Below, one piece after another: positions 1 to 7,034 of a stretch of DNA of 19,599 nt; within the stretch, counting starts at the first letter, position 1; the number at the start of each line of letters is the position of its first letter. The notes under the pieces are model-generated. The model saw nothing but the letters and a program-made list of their open reading frames with translations. It had not been told where the DNA came from and searched no databases. The position numbers and the translations under genes are program-made. Origin of the DNA: CAG-841 sp963656825 (lineage in GTDB: Bacteria; Bacillota; Clostridia; Oscillospirales; CAG-272); assembly GCA_963656825.1 (NCBI GenBank), contig CAVKJG010000036.1:1-19599 (forward strand), given 5' to 3'.

Positions 1-23
1 TACTCGATACTGTGTTTAGTGTT

Positions 24-52
24 ATTTTATCATTACTTTGCGAATTTGTCAA
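24..52 (-). promoter_or_regulatory. Strong sigma-A promoter firing leftward out of the window
   Basis: On the minus strand, TTGACA (47-52) and TAAAAT (24-29) are separated by exactly 17 bases, which is near-perfect sigma-A spacing and sequence. Transcription would start near position 17 and leave the window, so the target gene is not visible. The surrounding 1-268 stretch is AT-rich and shows no convincing coding region on either strand. Confidence 0.7.
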
Positions 53-217
53 GAGTTATAATGAATTGTCCTTGATTTTAAGCAAATATTTTTGAAAAAA
101 ATCTCTTTTTTCAGAAAAAACCGACAAAACCCGCCCCGATTTTTTTATCCGCGCGGAAAAAATTTTCCCGCATTTTCCGTATATTCCCGAAAGCCTCTGT
201 CGCCCGAGCCTTTTTAC

Positions 218-245
218 ATTATATTATATGACGCTCCTGCGGCAA
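218..245 (-). promoter_or_regulatory. Second possible leftward sigma-A promoter
   Basis: On the minus strand, TTGCCG (240-245) is followed after 16 bases by TATAAT (218-223), inside the repeated string TATAATATAAT. It lies just past the SpoIIQ-like gene's terminator and faces left, in series with the promoter at 24-52. A 6-bp inverted repeat (GCGGCA 239-244, TGCCGC 253-258) overlaps its -35 box and could be an operator or a weak hairpin. Confidence 0.4.
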
Positions 246-268
246 AAATTACTGCCGCTCCGAAACGC

Positions 269-295
269 AAAAAGCGCCGGATTCGCTCCGACGCT
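269..295 (-). terminator. Intrinsic terminator of the SpoIIQ-like gene
   Basis: Read on the minus strand, a 9-bp stem (AGCGTCGGA with TCCGGCGCT, one G-U wobble) closes a GCGAA loop and runs into TTTTT. It begins about 20 bases after the stop codon at 316. Confidence 0.75.
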
Positions 296-315
296 CTTTA
301 CATTTGGGGGAAAGC

Positions 316-1008
316 TTATTTATCTTCAAAATCGGTGGTGGGGTCCTTTTCCGCAACGCTGAAAAACGAAAGCGGATCCGCACTCGCCCCGTCAACATAA
401 ACTTCAAAATGCAGGTGCGGCTCCTCCGATATTTCTATAAGCGAGGTGTCGCCCACATAGCCTATCGTCTGCCCCGCCTTTACCGTCGCGCCCGATGCCA
501 GCCCTTCGGGAAGCTTTGTTGAAAGATTTTTGTAAACGGTTTTGCAGCTGTCAGAATGAGTTATCTCAATCGTCTGCCCCATCATCGGGTCGGCTTCGAT
601 AAGAGAAATCACTCCGCCCGCCGCGGCAATTACCTCCGTGCCGCTCTCAGCTTCGATATCAATCCCGCTGTGAATACGGTAATCCTCCATCGTCAGCGAC
701 CACACGGGAACATCGCTCGAATATTCCTTGAGCATCGTTCCGCCAGCAACCGGACAAAGCATTTTATCCGGCTTTACCGAAACGGGATTATCGTCCGTTT
801 TCGCCGTTGTCGTCGTCTGGGCTGTCGTCTGTTTTGTCGTTGTCTGAGCGCTCGTCTGTCCGGACGTCGAGCTTTCGGCAGTGCCCGGCTTTGCCTTTTT
901 TGAAGAAGTAAACGCAATGATTGTAATCGCAATGGTTGCGGCAAGCAAAATCGCAAGCGCAATTGCAAGTCCGCGGTTCAGTTGTCTTTTTCTCTGGTTT
1001 TTGTTCAT
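316..1008 (-). CDS. SpoIIQ-like membrane-anchored M23 (LytM-domain) protein
   Basis: A 230-residue protein with one N-terminal membrane helix (about 13-33), a Thr/Ser-rich linker (about 44-72) and a C-terminal LytM/peptidase M23 domain. Zinc-ligand motifs are visible: H113-x3-D117 in HSGID and H198-L-H200 in PHLHFE. The YxH position that supplies a catalytic histidine in active LytM enzymes reads Y-K-N161, so activity may be lost or changed. In Bacillus and Clostridioides, SpoIIQ is a forespore inner-membrane protein that binds SpoIIIAH across the intermembrane space during engulfment. The size, topology and linker fit that family, and so does the forespore-type promoter upstream. The ATG at 1008 is preceded by AAAGGA at good spacing. 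It is monocistronic, with the clpX terminator upstream and its own terminator downstream. The M23 domain is certain; the SpoIIQ role is inferred, and a divisome or cell-wall M23 protein is the alternative. Confidence 0.75.
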   Translation of the reverse strand: MNKNQRKRQLNRGLAIALAILLAATIAITIIAFTSSKKAKPGTAESSTSGQTSAQTTTKQTTAQTTTTAKTDDNPVSVKPDKMLCPVAGGTMLKEYSSDVPVWSLTMEDYRIHSGIDIEAESGTEVIAAAGGVISLIEADPMMGQTIEITHSDSCKTVYKNLSTKLPEGLASGATVKAGQTIGYVGDTSLIEISEEPHLHFEVYVDGASADPLSFFSVAEKDPTTDFEDK

Positions 1009-1030
1009 ATGTTATTTCCTTTCCGCCTGT

Positions 1031-1079
1031 ACGGCGATAATTCGTGTCGCTCATATTATCGACACAAAAAAATCGCCGT
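1031..1079. repeat. Nested inverted repeats around the SpoIIQ-like promoter
   Basis: Outer 8-bp arms ACGGCGAT (1031-1038) and ATCGCCGT (1072-1079) enclose inner 6-bp arms GTGTCG (1044-1049) and CGACAC (1060-1065). The inner pair straddles most of the proposed -10 element. It could be an operator, a cruciform or a hairpin in read-through RNA from clpX. Confidence 0.5.
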
Positions 1080-1084
1080 TATAC
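1054..1084 (-). promoter_or_regulatory. Forespore (sigma-F-like) promoter of the SpoIIQ-like gene
   Basis: On the minus strand, GTATA (1080-1084) and GTCGATAATA (1054-1063) are 16 bases apart. The sigma-F consensus is roughly GYWTA-N16-GGNRANANTW; the only mismatch in the fixed positions is the second G of the -10 element. The predicted start lies about 40 bases before the ATG. No comparable TTGACA/TATAAT pair was found in this gap. Confidence 0.5.
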
Positions 1085-1120
1085 AGCGAAAAGGATATTT
1101 TTTTCTTTTTTATCGCTCCG

Positions 1121-1155
1121 AAAAAAGCAAAAGCCGTCGCGGATGCGACGGCTTT
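1121..1155 (-). terminator. Intrinsic terminator of the tig-clpP-clpX operon
   Basis: On the minus strand, a perfect 11-bp stem (AAAGCCGTCGC with GCGACGGCTTT) has an ATCC loop and is followed by TGCTTTTTT. It starts 11 bases after the clpX stop. Confidence 0.9.
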
Positions 1156-1166
1156 GCGCAAAAAAA

Positions 1167-2411
1167 TTATTTTTCTTCAAAAACAAGCTCGGGCTTTTTA
1201 CCGTCGAGCGTTTCCGCCGTTACCGTAACGGATTTCAGATTTTCCATTGACGGGATTTCATACATAATCGGAAGCATTATTTCTTCCATTATCGCGCGGA
1301 GTCCCCTTGCGCCTGTTCCGCGTTCAATAGCACGGCGCGCTATCTTCGATATGGCGTCGTCCGTGAAAACAATATCCACACCGTCCATACCTATAAGCTT
1401 TTTATACTGCTTGAGAATAGCGTTTTTCGGCTCGCGAAGAATTCTGGAAAGCGCCTCCTCGTCAAGCTCTGAAAGACTCACTATAACGGGCAGTCTGCCG
1501 ACAAGCTCCGGGATAAGTCCGTACTTTACAATATCGTGAGACGTTACGTCTCGAAGCGTTCCGCCCGGAGTTTTTTCGGCTTTGCTCTTTATCTCGCTGC
1601 CGAAACCGACACCCGACGCACCCTTGCGCTTTTCAATTATTTTTTCAAGACCGTCAAAAGCGCCGCCGCAGATAAAAAGTATATTTTCCGTGTGAATCTG
1701 TATAAAATCCTGTCCCGGATGCTTTCTTCCGCCCTGCGGAGGAACGTTTGCCGTTGTGCCTTCAAGTATTTTCAGAAGCGCCTGCTGAACGCCTTCGCCG
1801 GAAACATCGCGCGTGATCGAACGGTTTTCGCTCTTGCGCGATATTTTGTCTATTTCGTCAATATAGATTATTCCCTTTTCGGCAAGCTCAACGTCGTAAT
1901 CCGCCGCCTGAATAAGCCTTAAAAGAATGTTTTCAACATCCTCGCCGACATATCCCGCTTCGGTAAGAGTCGTTGCGTCGGCTATCGCGAAAGGCACTTT
2001 GAGCGTTTTTGCAAGAGTCTGTGCAAGGAACGTTTTTCCCACGCCGGTAGGACCGAGAAGAAGCACGTTGCTCTTCTGAATCTCCACGCCGTCGTCGTCT
2101 TTTTCCTTTTTGGATATTCTTTTGTAATGGTTATACACCGCCACCGAAAGCGCGATCTTCGCCTCGTCCTGACCGATCACATATTCGTCAAGTATGGCTT
2201 TTATCTCTTTGGGCTTGGGAAGCTCCGCAAGCTCTGTAAGAGAATCCTCGCCTGCCGACGAATGATAATCGTCAAGGAGCTGTTCGCAGGCGAAAACGCA
2301 ATCGTCGCAGATATACGTTCCGAGCGGAGAGGGGATAAGAAGTCCCACCTGATCCTCGCTTCTTCCGCAGAAAGAGCAACGGCGCGATGAAGTATTTGTT
2401 CTGTCAGCCAT
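1167..2411 (-). CDS. clpX: ClpX, ATP-binding unfoldase subunit of the ClpXP protease
   Basis: A 414-residue AAA+ unfoldase that recognises, unfolds and feeds substrates to ClpP in the cytosol. The N-terminal zinc-binding domain has Cys12, Cys15, Cys35 and Cys38. Walker A is GPTGVGKT (120-127), the pore loop is GYVG (153-156) and Walker B is IIYIDEID (181-188). The ClpP-contacting loop reads V-G-F (268-270) rather than the usual I-G-F, a conservative change. Sensor and C-terminal features follow (GLIPELVGRLPV, then GARGLRAIMEE). The length is typical. The ATG at 2411 has AAAGGA about 9 bases upstream. It is the last gene of the tig-clpP-clpX operon, 17 bases after the clpP stop, and ends at a strong terminator. 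Confidence 0.98.
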   Translation of the reverse strand: MADRTNTSSRRCSFCGRSEDQVGLLIPSPLGTYICDDCVFACEQLLDDYHSSAGEDSLTELAELPKPKEIKAILDEYVIGQDEAKIALSVAVYNHYKRISKKEKDDDGVEIQKSNVLLLGPTGVGKTFLAQTLAKTLKVPFAIADATTLTEAGYVGEDVENILLRLIQAADYDVELAEKGIIYIDEIDKISRKSENRSITRDVSGEGVQQALLKILEGTTANVPPQGGRKHPGQDFIQIHTENILFICGGAFDGLEKIIEKRKGASGVGFGSEIKSKAEKTPGGTLRDVTSHDIVKYGLIPELVGRLPVIVSLSELDEEALSRILREPKNAILKQYKKLIGMDGVDIVFTDDAISKIARRAIERGTGARGLRAIMEEIMLPIMYEIPSMENLKSVTVTAETLDGKKPELVFEEK

Positions 2412-2428
2412 CAGCTGTTTTCCTTTCG

Positions 2429-3013
2429 TCAGATGCGTTTGTCTATTACCTTATCGATAAGTCCGTAAGCCGCAGCCTCGTCTGCGCTGAGGAAATTATC
2501 GCGTTCGGTGTCCGCTTCTATCTGTTCTATCGACTTTCCGGTTTCTCTTGCCAGTATCTCGTTTATGCGGCGTCTTGTCTTTATGATGTGGTCGGCATGG
2601 ATTTTCATATCGCTCGCCTGTCCCTGCATTCCGCCGAGAGGCTGATGAATCATTATCTCGCTGTTGGGAAGAGCAAATCTCTTGCCCTTTGCGCCGGCCG
2701 CAAGAAGAAACGCGCCCATGCTTGCCGCCATACCGACGCATATCGTCGATACGTCGCACTTGATGTAGCTCATCGTATCGAATATAGCCATTCCCGCGGT
2801 AACCGAACCGCCGGGACTGTTTATATAAAGCGCTATGTCCTTATCGGGATCCTGAGATTCAAGATGAAGCAGCTGTGCCACCACAAGCGATGCCGTGACG
2901 TCGTTCACCTCGTCGCTGAGGAAAACTATTCTGTCGTTGAGCAGGCGCGAATAAATATCGTAGGAACGTTCGCCCTTGCTCGTCTGTTCTATTACATAAG
3001 GTACGAGTGCCAT
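2429..3013 (-). CDS. clpP: ClpP, serine protease subunit of Clp complexes
   Basis: A 194-residue self-compartmentalising serine protease that forms the tetradecameric barrel used by ClpX (and probably ClpC or ClpA encoded elsewhere). The catalytic triad is visible: Ser98 in GMAASMGAF, His123 in MIHQPLGG and Asp172 in TERDNF. The N-terminal VPYVIEQT segment is typical of mature ClpP loops. The ATG at 3013 follows GGGAG at about 7 bases. It lies between tig (39 bases upstream) and clpX (17 bases downstream), the classic quality-control operon in which a folding chaperone and a degradation machine are made together. Confidence 0.98.
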   Translation of the reverse strand: MALVPYVIEQTSKGERSYDIYSRLLNDRIVFLSDEVNDVTASLVVAQLLHLESQDPDKDIALYINSPGGSVTAGMAIFDTMSYIKCDVSTICVGMAASMGAFLLAAGAKGKRFALPNSEIMIHQPLGGMQGQASDMKIHADHIIKTRRRINEILARETGKSIEQIEADTERDNFLSADEAAAYGLIDKVIDKRI

Positions 3014-3052
3014 AAAATATCTCCCTTCTTGCCGGGTTCGGCGGAGAGTATC

Positions 3053-4486
3053 TTACTCCGCGTCGCCTTCGGTCTTTTCTTCTGTCTTTGCTTCGGCTTT
3101 CTTTGCCGTCGATTTTCTTGTTGTTTTCTTTACGGGCTCTGCCGGCTCCGCGCCCTCTTCGGCTGCGGCTTCGGATTTTTTTGCCGCTTTCTTTGCGGCG
3201 GCTCTCTTTGTCTTTACCTCGGCGTTGCTGCGGATAAAGTCGAGAGCGGACGCAACGACAACGTCTGCCGCGATATCCTTTTCGCTTACAGCGGCTTTGA
3301 CCTTTTCGAGTTCAAGACCGTATGCGTCTGCGATCTTCTTGTATTCGGCTTCTATCTTATCCGCAACGGCTGTGATGTTTTCAAGCTTTGCAACCGTTTC
3401 GAGAGCAAGACGGATCTTTACGTTCTTTTCAGCCTGAGGACGAAGCTGCGCCTTGAGCGAATCGATCGTCGCGCCGGTGTACTGCATAAACGTTTTCAGA
3501 TCTATACCCTGATAACGCAGACGGTTTTCGTAATCGTGCAGGCAGGCGTCAAGCTCGTTTTCAAACATAGCCTCGGGAATGTCCGCCTCAAGATTTTCGG
3601 AAAGCGCGTCAAGAAGCTGTTCGTCCGTCTTTGCGTCCTGAGCCTTCTTTGCGTTCTCTTCGAGTTTCGCCTTTATGTCGGCTTTGTATTCATCGAGCGT
3701 GTTGAATTCGGAAACGTCCTTTACGAATTCGTCGTCAAGCGCGGGAAGCTCGTCAAACTTGATTTCGTGAAGCCTGCACTTGAACGTAGCGGGCTTTCCG
3801 GCAAGAGTCGTTTCGTGATAATCCGTCGGGAAGGTAACCTCAACGTCAAACTCGTCGCCTATGCTGTGACCGCAGATCTGATCTTCAAATCCAGGAATGA
3901 ACTGACCGGAACCGAGCTTGAGGTGATATTTTTCAGCCTTGCCGCCTTCAAATGCCTTGCCGTCGACATAACCGTCGAAATCGAACACAACGCAGTCGCC
4001 GTTCTGTGCGGGACGGTCGGTTACGTCTATTTCTCTTGCGTTTCTCTCGCGCATCGTCTGTATTTCGTGATCGACAGCCTCGTCGCTTATCGTCACGTTT
4101 TCCTTTTCCGCTTTGAGTCCCTTGTAAGCCTTGAGAGAACATTCGGGCTTTACAAATACTTTAACCGTGATGACAACGCCGCCGTCGTCAATTGATTTTA
4201 CGTCGTATTCGGGAGCCGAAACAACGTCGAGAGCGGTTTCTGCAAGCGCGTCCGAATAAGCCTTCGGAACGATTTCGTTGAGCGCGTCCTCATAAAAAAC
4301 GCCCTTGCCGTACATTTTTTCGATGATCGCTCTGGGAGCTTTGCCCTTGCGGAAGCCGGGAACATTCATCTTTACCGCGTTCTTTTTGAACGCAACGTCG
4401 ACAGCCGCGTCAAATTCAGCGCGGTCTATCAGGATTTCCAGCTCCTTGCGGTTTTTTTCGGCATCGCCGACTTTTAACACTTTCAT
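3053..4486 (-). CDS. tig: Trigger factor, ribosome-associated chaperone and peptidyl-prolyl isomerase
   Basis: A 477-residue protein that binds near the ribosome exit tunnel and shelters nascent chains. The N-terminal ribosome-docking signature GFRKGKAP is at 44-51. An FKBP-like isomerase domain occupies roughly 155-245 (GDCVVFDFDGYVDG, then FIPGFEDQ). A helical C-terminal domain follows to about 420. Usual trigger factors are near 430 residues. Here about 50 extra residues (425-477) form a Lys/Ala/Glu-rich, probably disordered tail in which basic clusters such as KRAAAKKAAKK alternate with acidic ones. The ATG at 4486 has GGAGG 8 bases upstream. It is first in the operon behind a consensus promoter at 4537-4565. 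Confidence 0.97.
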   Translation of the reverse strand: MKVLKVGDAEKNRKELEILIDRAEFDAAVDVAFKKNAVKMNVPGFRKGKAPRAIIEKMYGKGVFYEDALNEIVPKAYSDALAETALDVVSAPEYDVKSIDDGGVVITVKVFVKPECSLKAYKGLKAEKENVTISDEAVDHEIQTMRERNAREIDVTDRPAQNGDCVVFDFDGYVDGKAFEGGKAEKYHLKLGSGQFIPGFEDQICGHSIGDEFDVEVTFPTDYHETTLAGKPATFKCRLHEIKFDELPALDDEFVKDVSEFNTLDEYKADIKAKLEENAKKAQDAKTDEQLLDALSENLEADIPEAMFENELDACLHDYENRLRYQGIDLKTFMQYTGATIDSLKAQLRPQAEKNVKIRLALETVAKLENITAVADKIEAEYKKIADAYGLELEKVKAAVSEKDIAADVVVASALDFIRSNAEVKTKRAAAKKAAKKSEAAAEEGAEPAEPVKKTTRKSTAKKAEAKTEEKTEGDAE

Positions 4487-4514
4487 TATTTTTTCCTCCG
4501 ATTTTATTATCTTT

Positions 4515-4526
4515 TGTCACTTGACA
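4515..4526. promoter_or_regulatory. Palindrome at the start of the tig transcript
   Basis: TGTCA (4515-4519) and TGACA (4522-4526) are inverted around 2 bases, and a wider pair TTTTGT / ACAAAA sits around them. It falls just downstream of the predicted tig start site, a position where a repressor could act. It matches neither the CIRCE (HrcA) element nor the CtsR heptad repeat. Confidence 0.3.
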
Positions 4527-4536
4527 TACAAAATTG

Positions 4537-4565
4537 ATTATATCATTATCCGCCCGCAATGTCAA
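4537..4565 (-). promoter_or_regulatory. Perfect-consensus sigma-A promoter of tig-clpP-clpX
   Basis: On the minus strand, TTGACA (4560-4565), a 17-base spacer and TATAAT (4537-4542), with TG one base before the -10 hexamer (extended -10). The -35 box contains the TGA stop codon of the upstream metallophosphoesterase gene (4562-4564), so no terminator separates the two units. The predicted start is near 4530. Confidence 0.9.
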
Positions 4566-5296
4566 CATTTTTTTGCAATTGCAAGTGGGTCAAACATCAA
4601 ATAATCAGCGGAAACAAGGTAAAAATCAATATCCGCGTAGTTTATTTTCGCCGGAGCTTCGTAATTTCCGTGAATATGCCCGTAATAGCAGCGTTCTATT
4701 CCGCCACGGTAAAGCTCCATTATTATTTCGTCGCACATATAGCCCTTGAATATCGCCGGAAAGTGAAGAAACGCTATTATCTCCTTGCTTTCGCCGCGCA
4801 AAGCGGCGGCGTCGCGGAGCTTTTTCGCCGCGTCTATACTCATTTTGAGCCTTACGACCTCCCGCGCGATTATCTTTTTGTTGTCTGCGCCGCGCGCAAG
4901 ATTTTCCTTATCGTCGCTGTACCATCCGCGCGATCCGCAGATTATGAACTCCTCCGTTTCGATTGCGTTGTTCTGAAGAAAGGTCATCGTTTCGTAGCCG
5001 CACGCGACAAGAAAATCGTCAAGCTTCTTTTTTGTCTGCCAATAATAATCGTGATTGCCCTTGAGCATTATCTTTTTCCCGGGAAGCGCCTCGATAAAAT
5101 CGAAATCCGCCTTCGCCTCGTCAAGGGTCATCGCCCACGATATATCCCCCGGAACGACAACCGTGTCCTCCGGCTTTATTTTCTTTTTCCAGTTTTCCTC
5201 TATCTTCTCGTCGTGACCGTTCCACCTCGTGCCGAAAATGTCCATCGGCTTTTTTACGGTGCGCGAAAGATGAAGATCTCCTATGGTGTAGAGCAA
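4562..5296 (-). CDS. Calcineurin-like metallophosphoesterase
   Basis: A 244-residue predicted cytosolic phosphoesterase with the full metallophosphatase motif series in order: D-x-H in GDLHLS near the N terminus, PGDISW, GNHDYYW, a lone His in FLHFP, and GHIHG near the C terminus. These ligands normally hold two metal ions; the substrate cannot be told from sequence. I placed the start at a TTG (5296) because AGGGAGG lies about 9 bases upstream and the family begins directly with this first motif. An in-frame ATG at 5407 would add 37 basic, non-conserved residues. The stop codon lies inside the -35 box of the tig promoter, so read-through into tig is possible. No clear promoter was found between 5297 and 5460. 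Confidence 0.85.
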   Translation of the reverse strand: MLYTIGDLHLSRTVKKPMDIFGTRWNGHDEKIEENWKKKIKPEDTVVVPGDISWAMTLDEAKADFDFIEALPGKKIMLKGNHDYYWQTKKKLDDFLVACGYETMTFLQNNAIETEEFIICGSRGWYSDDKENLARGADNKKIIAREVVRLKMSIDAAKKLRDAAALRGESKEIIAFLHFPAIFKGYMCDEIIMELYRGGIERCYYGHIHGNYEAPAKINYADIDFYLVSADYLMFDPLAIAKKC

Positions 5297-5389
5297 GGAC
5301 GATTGCCTCCCTTTCCGATATTTTTTGAAATTTTTTAGTTTTTTGAATTCCGACCGGCATATTTCTTTTACGGTTCGGGCAAACTGTAT

Positions 5390-5418
5390 TTGCCGATAAA
5401 AAGGCACAGATGTGATAT
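5390..5418 (+). promoter_or_regulatory. Weak candidate promoter for the DUF1540 gene
   Basis: TTGCCG (5390-5395) and TGATAT (5413-5418) are 17 bases apart. The -10 match is poor. A small hairpin (TCCGGA, loop GCTTT, TCCGGA, at 5428-5444) follows in the leader. There is no convincing Shine-Dalgarno before the ATG at 5461. Confidence 0.25.
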
Positions 5419-5460
5419 GAAAGGATTTCCGGAGCTTTTCCGGATACGGAATATTACCGA

Positions 5461-5670
5461 ATGGAATTTGAAAACAAGGATACCCTCGGCACAGACAAAG
5501 CCACCTGCAAAACCTGCAAAAAGAACGGCGGCGTTTCGTGCGACGTTACAAACTGCGTTTATCACGACGGCGACTGCACCTGCAAAGCCGACAGGATAAA
5601 CGTCGGACCCAGCTATGCCACAAGCTGCACGGACACGGTCTGTGCAACGTTCAGACAGAAAAATATCTGA
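5461..5670 (+). CDS. DUF1540 cysteine-rich small protein
   Basis: A 69-residue soluble protein with eight cysteines (16, 19, 27, 32, 39, 41, 56, 61). The middle and C-terminal part match the DUF1540 pattern common in Clostridia: C-D-V-T-N-C-V-Y, then C-x-A-D-x-I-x-V-G and T-x-C-x-T-F. The cysteine spacing suggests metal binding, but the function of the family is not established. The CxxC pair at 16-19 lies ahead of the usual core. ATG 5461 is the only usable start: the frame is closed by a stop at 5413-5415 and has no other ATG, GTG or TTG between. The ribosome binding site is weak. It is the only plus-strand gene between 1 and 14338 and ends at a hairpin shared with the convergent dipeptidase gene. 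Confidence 0.85.
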   Translation: MEFENKDTLGTDKATCKTCKKNGGVSCDVTNCVYHDGDCTCKADRINVGPSYATSCTDTVCATFRQKNI

Positions 5671-5674
5671 GTAA

Positions 5675-5694
5675 AATGCGGCGAAAGCCGCATT
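5675..5694. terminator. Hairpin between convergent DUF1540 and dipeptidase genes
   Basis: A perfect 8-bp stem (AATGCGGC with GCCGCATT) with a GAAA tetraloop on the plus strand. On the minus strand it runs into TTTTAC, while the plus side lacks a T tract. It overlaps the minus-strand stop codon by two bases. It probably acts as a weak bidirectional terminator. Confidence 0.5.
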
Positions 5695-6622
5695 ACATAT
5701 ACCTGCGGATAAAGCCTTCCGCATTGCAAAAGAAAATATCCTGCGCCGCTTTTTCGCTCACTCCCGCGGAAAGAAGCGCCTCGAAAAGCCGCGGCATATC
5801 GGATACGTCCCTTATTTCCGACGGCAAAGCCGCGCCGTCAAGATCTCCGCCGATGCATATGCTTTTTTCAAGCCCGATGTCAAGATAGTGCAGAATGTGA
5901 CGCACCGCGTCCGAAATATGCGCCGGCTTTGTATCGGAAACAAAAGCGTCAGCAAGACAAACGCCTGTTATTCCGCCCGCTCCGGCGATTTTCTTTGCAA
6001 GGTCGTCGGTTAAATTTCTGCGGTGCGACGTTACGGCGCGTGCGCTCGAATGGCTTGCTATCGCAGGAATTTTTCCGCTTTTGCAGATTTCCGTCGCTTC
6101 CTCTGTCATTCTGTCCGAGGCGTGCGAAAGATCTACCGCCATTCCAAGCGACGAAAGTCTTTCCACAACTCTGCGCCCGAAATCCGTAAGACCGTTTTCG
6201 GTATCGTATGCGCCGCCGATGTCGCAGTCGCCCTTCCACACGAGCGTGAAAAATCTCGCGCCGGCAGCATAAAGCGTATCAAGCCTTGAAACATCTCCGC
6301 AAAGCAGCTTCCCGCCCTCGATTCCGAGGAAAACGGGCTGTCTGCCCTCGGAAAAAGCCTTTGTCATATCGGCAGAGCCGCGGCAAAAGCAGAACTGCGG
6401 ATTTTTCTCAAGCTCGCCCGTGAAATTATCGTAAATCTTGAAAAACTGCTCGTAGCATTCCTGCCCCGAAAGGTCGTTTTGCGACCAGACATCCATTATC
6501 TGCGCGTATTTTTCAAAACCGCGCACCTTTTCCGCCGTTATGTGCGTCTGCCCAGCCGCAAGCGGCGTTTTTCTTTTGTAAAGCTCAAAGGGCGTATCGC
6601 AGTGAAGGTCAAAGTAATTCAT
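5693..6622 (-). CDS. Membrane dipeptidase family (peptidase M19)
   Basis: A 309-residue zinc dipeptidase of the renal/membrane dipeptidase superfamily, which cleaves dipeptides, often ones containing a D-residue. Likely metal ligands are His7 and Asp9 (FDLHCDT), Glu102 (GIEGG), His167 (DLSH) and His191 (ASHSSARA), followed by RRNLTDD and a GGDLDG loop. There is no signal peptide, so it is probably cytosolic, as are most bacterial members; a role in peptide or muropeptide salvage is an inference. The ATG at 6622 follows a G-rich ribosome binding site (GGGGGAATACT). It is the last gene of the operon that starts at secA, 25 bases after yraN. Confidence 0.93.
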   Translation of the reverse strand: MNYFDLHCDTPFELYKRKTPLAAGQTHITAEKVRGFEKYAQIMDVWSQNDLSGQECYEQFFKIYDNFTGELEKNPQFCFCRGSADMTKAFSEGRQPVFLGIEGGKLLCGDVSRLDTLYAAGARFFTLVWKGDCDIGGAYDTENGLTDFGRRVVERLSSLGMAVDLSHASDRMTEEATEICKSGKIPAIASHSSARAVTSHRRNLTDDLAKKIAGAGGITGVCLADAFVSDTKPAHISDAVRHILHYLDIGLEKSICIGGDLDGAALPSEIRDVSDMPRLFEALLSAGVSEKAAQDIFFCNAEGFIRRYM

Positions 6623-6647
6623 AGTATTCCCCCGAAAGATAAATATG

Positions 6648-7034
6648 TCAGACCGTCACGTTTTTTATATGCACAATTCCCTTTTCGGAAAGGGCAGGTG
6701 CGCCGTCTTCCTCTTTTATATATACTTCAATCACGTCTATTCTCGGCTTTTTTACGCATTTTGTTTCGTACAGATACTGCCGCGCGCAAAGCACCATATT
6801 TTCAAGCTTCTTTTTCGTCACCGCCGAGGCGGGACGTCCGAACCTGAGCGAAAATTCGGCGTCTGTTCTCGTCTTGACCTCGACAAAAAGAATTTCGCTT
6901 TCGTTTTCGCAGATTATATCGGTTTCGATGTGTCCGAAATGGACGTTTCTTCCCGTTATCGTGTAGCCCTCTTTTTCAAGATATCCTGCGGCGATATCCT
7001 CGCCCGCCGAGCCGAATTTTCTTTTATTTTTCAT
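6648..7034 (-). CDS. YraN / UPF0102 family nuclease-fold protein
   Basis: A 128-residue protein of the YraN family, which has a restriction-endonuclease-like fold. Visible motifs are the N-terminal GxAGEDIAAxYLEKEGY, then GHIETDII (the family's G-E-I-D-L-I site in the clostridial form) and FVEVKTR, which together carry the acidic and Lys residues of a PD-(D/E)xK-like centre. The biochemical role of the family is uncertain. I chose the ATG at 7034, giving MKNKRKFGS; a TTG 18 bases upstream is in frame but less family-like. It overlaps the end of rnhB by 11 bases, so translation is likely coupled. Association with rnhB is common in Firmicutes. Confidence 0.9.
   Translation of the reverse strand: MKNKRKFGSAGEDIAAGYLEKEGYTITGRNVHFGHIETDIICENESEILFVEVKTRTDAEFSLRFGRPASAVTKKKLENMVLCARQYLYETKCVKKPRIDVIEVYIKEEDGAPALSEKGIVHIKNVTV

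Noticed and set aside
92..400. Plus-strand open frame of 102 codons near the left edge
   Set aside because: It crosses the SpoIIQ-like gene's terminator and the end of that gene, has Lys/Pro/Arg-rich composition and no ribosome binding site. Treated as non-coding.
2387..4195. 602-codon plus-strand frame antisense to clpP and tig
   Set aside because: It is explained by scarcity of TTA, CTA and TCA codons in the real genes. The translation has no family motif and no ribosome binding site.
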